Of a DNA stretch of 64,000 nt, positions 1 to 7,441 are shown piece by piece. The notes under the pieces are model-generated. The model was not told the DNA's origin. It did no database searches and saw only the letters and a program-made list of their open reading frames with translations. A program made the position numbers and the translations under genes. How positions within the stretch are numbered: the stretch's first letter is position 1; every line of letters starts with the position of its first letter. This DNA comes from Shewanella marinintestina (GTDB lineage Bacteria > Pseudomonadota > Gammaproteobacteria > Enterobacterales > Shewanellaceae): NCBI RefSeq assembly GCF_023283845.1, contig NZ_JAKILC010000007.1, forward strand, positions 124,001-188,000. The letters are read 5' to 3'.

Positions 1-259
1 TGCCTTTGTCATTGTAATGACAAGCTTTGATAATTCCCGACACAATAAAAAAGGCATCAGACTGAGTTGCACCTTGATGCAGTAATACCTGCCCCTCTGA
101 TACACTTTTAAGTTTAGCTTGGCTTAAGGCATCGTCAATTGCATCTTGATTGAGTCCCTGTGCTGTTAAAAACAGGCTTAGCGCTGAGAGGTGACACACT
201 TCTTGAGCTTCTGTTTCGCCAAGAGGGGCCGTACTTATATTGCTGTCACTCGGAGACAT
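1..259 (-). CDS. Crp/Fnr-family regulator, N-terminal part only (runs off left edge)
   Basis: An open frame starts at ATG 259 on the minus strand and stays open to the window edge, giving 86 residues. The stretch after residue 50 reads like the cyclic-nucleotide-binding jelly roll of Crp/Fnr proteins: a run with GQVLLHQGATQSDAFFIVSG followed by IIKACHYNDKG, matching the usual 'G..l..qGd..d.~yyi.sG.v' pattern. The DNA-binding half lies outside the window, so the ligand and regulon cannot be told. The neighbouring exporter gene reads in the same direction and ends up in the upstream position, but an 83-bp gap with no clear coupling separates them. The family call is fairly safe; the subfamily is unknown. 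Confidence 0.7.
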   Translation of the reverse strand, partial: MSPSDSNISTAPLGETEAQEVCHLSALSLFLTAQGLNQDAIDDALSQAKLKSVSEGQVLLHQGATQSDAFFIVSGIIKACHYNDKG

Positions 260-342
260 TATTACACCTTCGCTATACCGTATTCCTCCCCATTAAGGGT
301 CGCATTTATCAGGCTAGCTTAAAAGGGAGAAACAGAAATTAG

Positions 343-1593
343 TTAATTATTATCGAGTTGTGGCTGGCAGATAAGCGTTGGCTTTGTTACCGCAATAATT
401 TCATCTTTTGCCGCGAGCCAGGCAAAACCACCCCAAAATAAACTGCATAGAGCACAAATCATTAAAGGTAATTGCCAGCTAGTCGTTTGCTCATGAATCT
501 CACCCATTATCATTGGGCCAGTCGCTGCAACCAGATAGCCTAAGAACTGCGCCATGCCTGACAATGTTGCAGCCTGATAGGCGCTTGAGGTGCGTAGACT
601 TATTAAAGCAAGTGCAACAATAAAACCGCCGCCAGCCCCAAAGCCAAACAACATTCCCCAGATCATTGCCTGAGATGGTATCAGTAACAGCCCTATGATG
701 CCGACAAACGCCATAAGAGTTAGCGCTAAACTAAGCAAGCGTTTATCTTTAATTCTTCCCATAAACGGAATAAGCACTAAAGCGGGAACGGCAGTAAATA
801 GCTGTAATACACCATGGATAACGCCAGCCTGATGATGACTATAGCCTTTGTCGACCAAAATCGTTGGCAGCCAGCTAATAAAGATGTACATCAGGAACGA
901 ATTCAGAGCTAAAAAGAGCGTTATTTGCCATGCGCTGCTGTTTCGCCAAAGGTAACTATGGCTTTCCAGTTGCAGAGTGTCTTTGCTTGGTGCGGTATGA
1001 TTTTTTAACTGTGGTAACCATACAAGCATCGCAATAATAGGAAATACGACTAGGCTTGCAAGTGCAACGGCCCAACTAGGGATCACATTAATTGACAAGC
1101 GTTCAGCAAACCCTGTTAGTGGGATAGCTAAGCTGGCGCTGATAGCAGAACCAGCCCCCATCATTAACACATATATTGAGGTGATGGTGGTAATTTGGGT
1201 TGGGAAGTCGCGCTTAATTAGGCTAGGTAACAGTACATTAGCAAAGGCAATACCGGCACCAATAATAACGGTACCAAGAAACAATGCGCTAGAAGAGCCA
1301 AATGAACGCACGCACAGTCCACTTACGACAAATAGTAACGACAGCATGAGTGCTTGCTCGAGGCCTAATTTTCCGCCTAACTTTGACGCCACAGGTGAGA
1401 AAAATGCAAAAGCCAATAACGGCAAGGTGGTTAGCATTCCCGCCTGTGTAGCCGAGAGGTGTAGTTCGGCTCTTATGGCATCAAGTAGTGGTCCAACACC
1501 GGTAATAGGGCTACGTAAACTGATAGCAATGAGCAATATGCCGAATAGTAAAAAACCTGTGCTGGCAAAACGAGAAGGATGCGCTGAAGTCAT
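343..1593 (-). CDS. MFS transporter, CynX/NimT family
   Basis: Inner-membrane transporter of about 416 residues with some 12 hydrophobic segments. The N-terminal part carries the SLRSPITGVGPLLD signature typical of the CynX/NimT branch of the major facilitator superfamily, which includes the E. coli cyanate transporter and the 2-nitroimidazole exporter NimT. An ATG at 1605 is possible, but the ATG at 1593 has a GAGG ribosome-binding site at the right distance, so it is preferred. It is divergent from an AraC-type regulator at 1696. In E. coli the same pairing is nimT/nimR, where the regulator represses the exporter, so export of a small toxic compound under control of that neighbour is the likeliest job. 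The substrate is inference. Confidence 0.85.
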   Translation of the reverse strand: MTSAHPSRFASTGFLLFGILLIAISLRSPITGVGPLLDAIRAELHLSATQAGMLTTLPLLAFAFFSPVASKLGGKLGLEQALMLSLLFVVSGLCVRSFGSSSALFLGTVIIGAGIAFANVLLPSLIKRDFPTQITTITSIYVLMMGAGSAISASLAIPLTGFAERLSINVIPSWAVALASLVVFPIIAMLVWLPQLKNHTAPSKDTLQLESHSYLWRNSSAWQITLFLALNSFLMYIFISWLPTILVDKGYSHHQAGVIHGVLQLFTAVPALVLIPFMGRIKDKRLLSLALTLMAFVGIIGLLLIPSQAMIWGMLFGFGAGGGFIVALALISLRTSSAYQAATLSGMAQFLGYLVAATGPMIMGEIHEQTTSWQLPLMICALCSLFWGGFAWLAAKDEIIAVTKPTLICQPQLDNN

Positions 1594-1695
1594 ATTAGGC
1601 CTCATGATTACAATAAAGTGCGCTAGCTTACGCTTCTAACTGCTTACTGTATTGAGCTATAGTGACTCTATATTGCTAAAAACGGTCAAGTTCTC
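1594..1695. promoter_or_regulatory. Divergent control region with a short inverted repeat
   Basis: The 100-bp gap between the exporter and the AraC regulator must hold both promoters. Within it, tatag (1658-1662) and ctata (1668-1672) form a 5-bp inverted repeat with a 5-bp spacer, close to the regulator start. This is a plausible but unproven operator for the AraC-type protein. Confidence 0.3.
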
Positions 1696-2481
1696 ATGCT
1701 AGATACCCCATCATCCATCAATTTTGACTCCGATGATTACCCGCAAGCGGTGGTTGCCACTCGTTTTGTTGCTGAACAAGAGTATGCAGAGACGCCGGTT
1801 CATCAGCATCATAAGTGTCAGTTGGTGCTTGCCCTTAATGGCTATGTAAAGTGTAAAATTGCAGATGCAATCTGGATAGTACCGCCTAATTGTGCCGTTT
1901 GGATCCCAAGCCAAGTCACCCACAGTAATCAAGTGTCTAAAAATGCCAATGTGTGCATGTTGTTTGTTGATCCTGCTATTGAGGGGATGCCCGTATCGAG
2001 TTGCACCTTATCTGTGACGCCACTGCTAAGAGAGCTGATTGCCCATTTAACTGAGGTTGAGCAAAACTACCCCAAACACAGTGCGACCGATAAGTTGGTC
2101 GATGTGTTGATTGAGCAATTACGCTCTATGCCAACCGAGCATTTCGATTTTCCGCTTCCAGCAGAACCTAGATTAAAAGCGATTGCGAACCGCTTATTAT
2201 CAGCGCCGGAAGATAGGCGGACTGTAGGGCAATGGGCAAGTGAGTTTGCCATGAGTGAGCGGACGCTATCTCGATTGGTTAAGAATGAAATTGGCCTGAC
2301 ATTTGGCCGCTGGCGGGGGCAACTACATATCGTCCTTGCGCTGCAAAAGCTTTCCACTGGCGATTCGGTGCAGCGCATTGCCGATGAGCTAGGTTATGAG
2401 TCTGTAAGCGCTTTCATTACGTTTTTTAAGAAAACATTAGGTAAATCTCCAAAACAATATATGAAGCTTAAAGAGCCATAA
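1696..2481 (+). CDS. AraC-family transcriptional regulator (NimR/RipA-like)
   Basis: A 261-residue DNA-binding protein. Residues 1-110 form a cupin-like sensing domain (HQHHKCQLVLALNGYVKC, then VPPNCAVWIPSQVTH), and residues 160-258 hold two helix-turn-helix units, the second with the AraC hallmark SVQRIADELGYESVSAFITF...GKSPKQY. This short cupin-plus-HTH layout is that of the NimR/RipA group rather than the longer sugar-responsive AraC proteins. It is transcribed divergently from the CynX/NimT-type exporter, so local control of that exporter is the natural inference. The ribosome-binding site is weak. The effector is unknown. Confidence 0.88.
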   Translation: MLDTPSSINFDSDDYPQAVVATRFVAEQEYAETPVHQHHKCQLVLALNGYVKCKIADAIWIVPPNCAVWIPSQVTHSNQVSKNANVCMLFVDPAIEGMPVSSCTLSVTPLLRELIAHLTEVEQNYPKHSATDKLVDVLIEQLRSMPTEHFDFPLPAEPRLKAIANRLLSAPEDRRTVGQWASEFAMSERTLSRLVKNEIGLTFGRWRGQLHIVLALQKLSTGDSVQRIADELGYESVSAFITFFKKTLGKSPKQYMKLKEP

Positions 2482-2506
2482 CTTTCGCCCAATGAGTTAT
2501 CAGGTT

Positions 2507-2794
2507 TTACAGCTTAATGGTTTCTTTATAGCTGCCGCAGTGGGGCAAACCGCACATTTCATCGTAGGCCGTTTGATATTCAAGCTCTGCGGTTTGATAC
2601 TGATGACTTCTCAGTAACTGCTTAGCTTGAGCGAGTGACGATACACACTGAATACTCGACTCTTCATTGAGTTCGATAAAGTTGTTATTGCCATCTACAC
2701 TGCCAACTAAATAGTGAGTGGCATCTGCTACACCAATGATTTTAGGTTGGGCGTTTAAAGATGCTAAAGATTGCGTAACCTGAGGACTATTCAT
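2507..2794 (-). CDS. DUF6482 family protein
   Basis: A 95-residue soluble protein of unknown function. The start at 2794 is chosen because AAGGAG lies seven bases upstream; a longer frame to 2851 lacks a site. The C-terminal AYDEMCGLP motif, after a YLVGSVDG...L..A..LLRSHQ core, matches what I remember of the small DUF6482 family found in Shewanella and Pseudomonas. It is convergent with the AraC regulator gene, with only 25 bp between the stops. No signal peptide or membrane segment is seen. Function is unknown. Confidence 0.65.
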   Translation of the reverse strand: MNSPQVTQSLASLNAQPKIIGVADATHYLVGSVDGNNNFIELNEESSIQCVSSLAQAKQLLRSHQYQTAELEYQTAYDEMCGLPHCGSYKETIKL

Positions 2795-2965
2795 ACTTTG
2801 CTCCTTGTCGTTTTGGTGCACTACGCCTCTGATTATTAAATGGTTCAACAATTCAGCAGATTGTTTTCTCTAGTGAAGATTAATAAAGTTTAAAAGTCAG
2901 TGTTTGAAGAACTAGGTATACTCAGCATTATGGCAGGTTAGCCATTGATTTGTTGGAGAATATAA

Positions 2966-3481
2966 ATGCAGTTTAAGACGGTTATGGTTCCAGTAGCTTT
3001 AGCGATTGGCTTAAGTGGTTGTGGTTATTTTGGTGGCGATGAAAAGCAGCAATTAGAGCAAGCTTGGTTAGCAAAAGATGAGCAGTTGCAGCAGGTTATT
3101 GAACAGATCCGTAGCCAAGGCATTGAAGCCGTAGCTAAAGGTGCAGATGCTGGCAGCGTTGCAGCTTGTGTAGCGGGAAAACTTGAGATGGATCCGCTAG
3201 GTGAGCTAGTAAACGTAGAAGGCGCTTTAGTTGAGTCGGCAAAGGTCGCTGAGCTAATGAGTGAGCTTGAAGGGCTTATGGAGCAAGATTTTAGCTTAGA
3301 GAATATGTCGAGCTTAATGCAAAAAGGCGCAGATGCCGCTGCGTACGCCAAGCAGATTATTGCCGATCAAGGCATTGAAAAAGGCCTTGAACACTTGCAA
3401 AAAATGGCCACGGCTAGCGAAGAGTTTGCTAGCCAAGATCTAGGCGCACATTTCCAGCAGCTATTAAGCGAGTGTCAGTGA
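2966..3481 (+). CDS. Predicted lipoprotein, unknown function
   Basis: A 171-residue protein beginning with a lipoprotein signal peptide: basic start, hydrophobic stretch, then the lipobox LSGC with Cys19 as the acylated residue. The mature part is almost wholly helical and acidic, rich in Ala, Glu, Leu and Gln (EQLQQVIEQIRSQGIEAVAKG), with only two further cysteines near residues 68 and 170. GGAGAA precedes the start. A strong hairpin terminator follows immediately. No family was recognised. Likely attached to the periplasmic side of a membrane. Confidence 0.7.
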   Translation: MQFKTVMVPVALAIGLSGCGYFGGDEKQQLEQAWLAKDEQLQQVIEQIRSQGIEAVAKGADAGSVAACVAGKLEMDPLGELVNVEGALVESAKVAELMSELEGLMEQDFSLENMSSLMQKGADAAAYAKQIIADQGIEKGLEHLQKMATASEEFASQDLGAHFQQLLSECQ

Positions 3482-3520
3482 CAGCTTTGTTTTATCAAGT
3501 GATAGTGACGATTGAATAAT

Positions 3521-3551
3521 AAAATGACCACCGATGAGTGGTCATTTTTGT
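3521..3551. terminator. Bidirectional rho-independent terminator
   Basis: An 11-bp perfect stem (3521-3531 with 3538-3548) around the loop cgatga, with A-rich sequence on one side and T-rich on the other. It sits between the convergent genes ending at 3481 and 3565 and could serve both. Confidence 0.85.
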
Positions 3552-3564
3552 TTAGCGACTTTGC

Positions 3565-4089
3565 TTATTCAAGGTCGATGGTAACTACGTTAGTCATGCC
3601 TGGTGTTAACTTTAACATCCCTGTCGTGTAGAACTTGCCATCTTTAGCCTTAGCTTTCATATAATACTGGCCGCTATTAATCATTGTGGTGCGAGTGTTG
3701 TATGCGGGAGTGTGCTTGTCGGCCATCCAGCCATTTTCATCAACGGTATATAAGTACTGATCAGCTTTTAATGCTGCGCCGCTATCTTGGTGAAATGCAA
3801 GAAAGCGCACCATGGTCATACCCTTCGGATTTTTCTCCAGCTCAATAGAGCGGATCACGCCATAATCTCTGCTGGTTTTTCCCGTTAGAGGAGCGTAGAT
3901 ATCTTCTGACTTATTCGAATATTGCGGTTGGTTATGGCTATAACCAGGATTTGGAGAGTTGCTAGATGAGTTTGTCGTCGATGAGCCGATGCTAGCGATA
4001 TCAGCAACAGAGCTAGTAATATTTCTAATGTCATTACTTTTACAGGCGCACAGACTAAGCGCCAAAGCGCAAAGAACAACTTTTTTCAT
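3565..4089 (-). CDS. Predicted lipoprotein, unknown function
   Basis: A 174-residue protein with a lipoprotein signal peptide (lipobox LCAC at residues 13-16). Residues 20-65 form a low-complexity Ser/Asn/Gln/Tyr linker. The C-terminal 110 residues look like a compact beta domain (YGVIRSIELEKNPKGMTMVRF, ending PGMTNVVTIDLE). No family was recognised. It stands alone and is convergent with the previous lipoprotein gene. Confidence 0.65.
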   Translation of the reverse strand: MKKVVLCALALSLCACKSNDIRNITSSVADIASIGSSTTNSSSNSPNPGYSHNQPQYSNKSEDIYAPLTGKTSRDYGVIRSIELEKNPKGMTMVRFLAFHQDSGAALKADQYLYTVDENGWMADKHTPAYNTRTTMINSGQYYMKAKAKDGKFYTTGMLKLTPGMTNVVTIDLE

Positions 4090-4254
4090 ATTTTAATCCA
4101 TTAAGTCAAAGCGAAAATCCTTTTAAGTGACTATAAATATAGCCAAACAAAACTGAGGTTAATGTTTGAAATAGTTACAGTCACTTAAGTTTGCAGGCTA
4201 AATTAGCAACCGCTAACTTTGTGGTCAATAGTACAATCGTCTGGTTTTACGCGA

Positions 4255-4641
4255 TTATTTTTTACGACCAAATACTTTTAGGCCAGCTTTTGAACCGTCA
4301 GAGTTACCAAATACTTCAAGCTTTTTAACGCAGCGACGGTAGCCAAAACTGCGCCAGTCAGTGTGCTTATCTTCTTTCAAATCACGATAGAAATTAATGG
4401 TTTTAGTTTGACCATTGTTAAAAGTCACCTTGACTCTTTCTAGATGCAGATCACGTTCGGCTTTTACACGAATTGCATCTGTTTTACGGCAAACTAAAAG
4501 TGGGATCTTAGCGCCATGATCACCGCCGCTTAATAAAATTGTACGGCCAAGGGTGATTTGTTCACCAGCAATAACGCTTGAACTAGTAACTAACAGACTT
4601 GCAGCCACAACTAGGCTAGCGATTAGAGATTGGATTTTCAT
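4255..4641 (-). CDS. Secreted DUF2541/YaaI-like protein
   Basis: A 128-residue exported protein with a signal peptide of about 25 residues (cut predicted after VIA). The mature part has two conserved-looking cysteines (in LLVCRKTDAIRVKAE and YRRCVKKLEVFG) with a TDWRSFG stretch between them. From memory this follows the pattern of E. coli YaaI (DUF2541): L.vCR...ri.l.a ... TDWI ... RCVsKI.f.G. The cysteines could form one periplasmic disulfide. Function of the family is unknown, and the assignment rests on a remembered motif, not a search. Confidence 0.6.
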   Translation of the reverse strand: MKIQSLIASLVVAASLLVTSSSVIAGEQITLGRTILLSGGDHGAKIPLLVCRKTDAIRVKAERDLHLERVKVTFNNGQTKTINFYRDLKEDKHTDWRSFGYRRCVKKLEVFGNSDGSKAGLKVFGRKK

Positions 4642-5056
4642 ATCTTAATTGAGTGATGTAAAAGGGCGGCTAAATTAGTTGTTTGTTTGCTTTTTAGCTA
4701 TTAAATCTTGAGTAAATTTAGATCTTGCTAGCAATTATTTAGACAATCAATGTACTAAAGAGCACTATGCGGATAGTGGCGTGGTTATATAGTGAGCATT
4801 TGTGTGAACTTGGCTATGTTATCAGTTCTGTTTGATGATCTGCTTTTGGTTGCCTTATGTCGACAGTTGTGTTGGTTTTGCGATTTACAGTGGTTAAATC
4901 AACTGATTTTTGTCAAAAAAACAAATTTATTCAACGTGACTTAGATCTTGTTTTACGTCAACATAAGCACAGATAAAGTAAGTGATTGTTAAATTAGTGT
5001 CTAGTCCTATTGATGTATAGATAAGTCAGTAGTAGACCTATGTGAGGAAACAAAAG
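4642..5056 (+). promoter_or_regulatory. ndh upstream region with an FNR/EtrA-like half-match
   Basis: A 415-bp gene-free stretch upstream of ndh. It holds CTGAT-tttt-GTCAA at 4903-4916, which agrees at 8 of 10 fixed positions with the FNR/CRP-type palindrome TTGAT-N4-ATCAA. In E. coli ndh is repressed by FNR without oxygen; an equivalent role here (Shewanella EtrA) is plausible but unproven. Nothing else was recognised in the gap. Confidence 0.3.
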
Positions 5057-6358
5057 ATGAGATCGGCAAACCCTAAAATAGTCATCGTAGGCGGTGGAGC
5101 GGGTGGTTTAGAACTAGCGACTCAATTAGGGCATAAACTGGGTAAAAAGAACCTAGCTCAAATTATCTTAGTTGATAGAAATCGTACTCATATTTGGAAG
5201 CCTTTACTGCATGAGGTTGCTACCGGTTCGCTAGATTCTGCACTTGATGGAGTGGTGTATTCAGCGCATGCTGCTAAACATGGCTATCAATTTCAGCTCG
5301 GTACCTTTTGCGGTTTAGATGAGGCTACTCAGTCAATTTCAGTCGCGCCGATTGTTGATGAAGCGGGTAAGGTTATGTTGCCTGAACGCCAGATTCAGTA
5401 TGACAAATTAGTGATTGCTATCGGCAGTGTCAGTAATGACTTTAATACTCCGGGCGTTAAAGAGAACAGCTTCTTCTTAGACTCGCACCAGCAAGCTAAC
5501 CGTTTTCATAATGCACTTTTAGATAGTTTTACTCGCGTACATCAATCAGAAAGTATCAATGAGCTTAATATCGCCATTGTTGGTGGTGGCGCAACGGGTG
5601 TTGAATTGTCGGCAGAGCTTTATCATGTGACTGACATGCTTAAAGTTTACGGCTTAAGTAAGATGACAGCCGACAAGCTTAATATTCACTTGATTGAAGC
5701 GGGTGAGCGTATTTTACCGGCATTGCCAGAGCGTATTGCCACTTCAGCTAGAGTTGAACTGAGTAAGCTTGGCGTTAATGTGATGGAGAATACCCGTATT
5801 AGCGAGGCGACTGCCGCAGGCTTTGTGACTTCTGAAGGTAAGCTGATTGAGGCAAATATCATGCTTTGGGCCGCAGGGGTAAAAGCACCTGACTTTATTA
5901 AAGATATCGGATTATTTGAGCTAAACCGTGCCAACCAAATTATGGTTAAGCCAAACCTGTTAAGTACGGTGAGCGACGATATTTATGTAATAGGTGATTG
6001 CTGCGCTTGCCAACAAGCTGATGGTAGCTTTGTGCCGCCACGTGCACAGTCTGCACACCAAATGGCCGAGTGTGTTGAGAAGAACATTCTTAATGAGCTT
6101 AAAGGCGAATCACTGGTAGATTATGTTTATGTCGATCATGGCTCATTGGTTAACTTATCGCGCTACAGTACTGTTGGTAGCTTGATGGGGAACTTAACTA
6201 AAAGCAGCATGTTTGTTGAAGGCAAGATTGCACGTTTAGTGTATATCTCACTTTACCGTATGCACCAGCAGGCAATTCATGGCACTTTTAAGACTATTGC
6301 GCTGTGGTGCGCAGAAAAGGTGATGCGTGTGGTGCGCCCAAGAATGAAATTACATTAA
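5057..6358 (+). CDS. ndh: Type II NADH:quinone oxidoreductase
   Basis: Membrane-associated, non-proton-pumping NADH dehydrogenase of 433 residues, the normal length of E. coli Ndh. It shows an N-terminal FAD-binding motif (IVIVGGGAGGLELA), a second Rossmann motif for NADH (IAIVGGGATGVELSAEL) and the family stretches HIWKPLLHEVATGSLD and YVIGDCCAC. The C-terminal amphipathic region with YRMHQQAIHG is where such enzymes bind the membrane. The ATG at 5057 is preferred over a GTG at 5042 because GAGGAA lies just upstream of the ATG. It feeds electrons from NADH to quinone. It is single-gene, with its own terminator. Confidence 0.95.
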   Translation: MRSANPKIVIVGGGAGGLELATQLGHKLGKKNLAQIILVDRNRTHIWKPLLHEVATGSLDSALDGVVYSAHAAKHGYQFQLGTFCGLDEATQSISVAPIVDEAGKVMLPERQIQYDKLVIAIGSVSNDFNTPGVKENSFFLDSHQQANRFHNALLDSFTRVHQSESINELNIAIVGGGATGVELSAELYHVTDMLKVYGLSKMTADKLNIHLIEAGERILPALPERIATSARVELSKLGVNVMENTRISEATAAGFVTSEGKLIEANIMLWAAGVKAPDFIKDIGLFELNRANQIMVKPNLLSTVSDDIYVIGDCCACQQADGSFVPPRAQSAHQMAECVEKNILNELKGESLVDYVYVDHGSLVNLSRYSTVGSLMGNLTKSSMFVEGKIARLVYISLYRMHQQAIHGTFKTIALWCAEKVMRVVRPRMKLH

Positions 6359-6380
6359 TGTGTTATAAGTTAAAGTAATA

Positions 6381-6413
6381 AAAAGGGAAGTTAGTTTAAC
6401 TTCCCTTTTTTAT
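6381..6413 (+). terminator. Rho-independent terminator of ndh
   Basis: A 12-bp stem (6381-6392 with 6398-6409), loop agttt, followed by a T run. It lies 22 bp after the ndh stop. Confidence 0.88.
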
Positions 6414-6457
6414 TTACTGTTTTAGCTCGGTTTTTACCAAGCTAAGTTTGCAGAGCT

Positions 6458-6754
6458 TTAGTTGTTCGATGCTGAGCCGTCTTCGTCGGTATCAAATGTC
6501 GCTTCAATTTGCTGCAACTCTTGCTCTTGTCTAAGTTTAAGCTTTTCTTCTGCTGATAATTTCACTTCATTGAGCAGAGCTGCTTGTCTTTGCTTAAGCT
6601 CGTATCTCTCTGGTTTAGTCAGAAACTTATAGGCTTTTGCATTAGAAAGTGCGTAAGCAACAACATCTTCGCCCTTGGTTCTGCGCTCATCTACCCGTTG
6701 TGCAAAGCGTTCGTTATCTCGAGCTTTGCGCTGTTCGGCATTTAATTTTTTCAT
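6458..6754 (-). CDS. Small charged helical protein, unknown function
   Basis: A 98-residue, very hydrophilic protein rich in Lys, Arg, Glu and Gln. It reads as one long helix or coiled coil (LNAEQRKARDNERFAQRV, then KLKLRQEQELQQIEATF) with an acidic tail DTDEDGSASNN. The ATG at 6754 is chosen over 6769 because GGATGAGAG sits before it. No signal peptide or known family was seen. It is convergent with ndh. Confidence 0.6.
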   Translation of the reverse strand: MKKLNAEQRKARDNERFAQRVDERRTKGEDVVAYALSNAKAYKFLTKPERYELKQRQAALLNEVKLSAEEKLKLRQEQELQQIEATFDTDEDGSASNN

Positions 6755-7012
6755 ATCTCTCATCCTCATTAGTTGTTACGGCAGCTATTGACTGCCTTCA
6801 GTCAAACAAATGAGATCGGTTACACATTTATAAAGCTGATAGCGGATTTTAACATAAAATCCGCTGTGTGCCCCATTGTATCGCGTTTTTGCTGAGGCAG
6901 AGGTTTTAGCTTAATACTGCTAGATGATCTTTATAGTAAGCAGAAAAGGGACTGGGAATATTGTAAATATAAAGATTGAATTAAACCAAGTATTATTAAT
7001 ATTGCATATTAA

Positions 7013-7129
7013 AATAAAGAATAAAGAATAAAGAATAAAGAATAAAGAATAAAGAATAAAGAATAAAGAATAAAGAATAAAGAATAAAGAATAAAGAATA
7101 AAGAATAAAGAATAAAGAATAAAGAATAA
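7013..7129. repeat. Heptamer tandem array, 16 perfect copies of AATAAAG
   Basis: Sixteen uninterrupted identical 7-bp units occupy 7013-7124, followed by a partial unit to 7129. Perfect identity of so many short units points to recent slipped-strand expansion. It is intergenic, about 310 bp before the cytolysin start, so a change in copy number would alter spacing rather than a reading frame. Confidence 0.97.
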
Positions 7130-7238
7130 GAAATGAAAATAATGGGTAATTATTAAGGATGGTTTATTTAGTTAGCTAATAGTGACTAATTCATAGTGTG
7201 GTGGGGTTTTTCGCAATATTATATCGTTCGATTTCTCT

Positions 7239-7312
7239 TTGGTTTTATAGAGTTGTTATTGTCCTTGGTTGGTTTTTATAGTGGGTTAATATATTTTTTT
7301 TGGTTTTATAGA
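7239..7312. promoter_or_regulatory. Three spaced ggttttatag repeats upstream of the cytolysin
   Basis: The motif ggtttt(t)atag occurs at 7241, 7271 and 7302; the first and third copies share ttggttttataga. The 30-31 bp spacing equals about three helical turns, so the copies face the same side of the DNA. This could be a multi-site operator for the toxin gene 130 bp downstream; no known binding protein was matched. Confidence 0.35.
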
Positions 7313-7441
7313 ATATCTTTGTATATTTATATTAGCGGTTAAATGTTTTAAGTGTTTACGCTTCAAAGTAGTATATTAGTATGTTTAGATCTGTTTTGGA
7401 TCTTACAGGTTTACGGATTTTTATCTTTAAGGAGGAAGGTT

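Larger units (their letters stand above)
6755..7441. other. AT-rich gene-free stretch upstream of the cytolysin
   Basis: About 690 bp without a convincing gene. It is far more AT-rich than the flanking ndh block, which with the toxin gene after it suggests horizontally acquired or fast-changing DNA. The heptamer tandem array and three spaced copies of a ggttttatag motif (listed separately) lie inside it. No transposase, integrase or tRNA border was seen. Confidence 0.6.

Noticed and set aside
7013..7129. CRISPR-like array
   Set aside because: The units are 7 bp with no spacers, so it is a simple tandem repeat.
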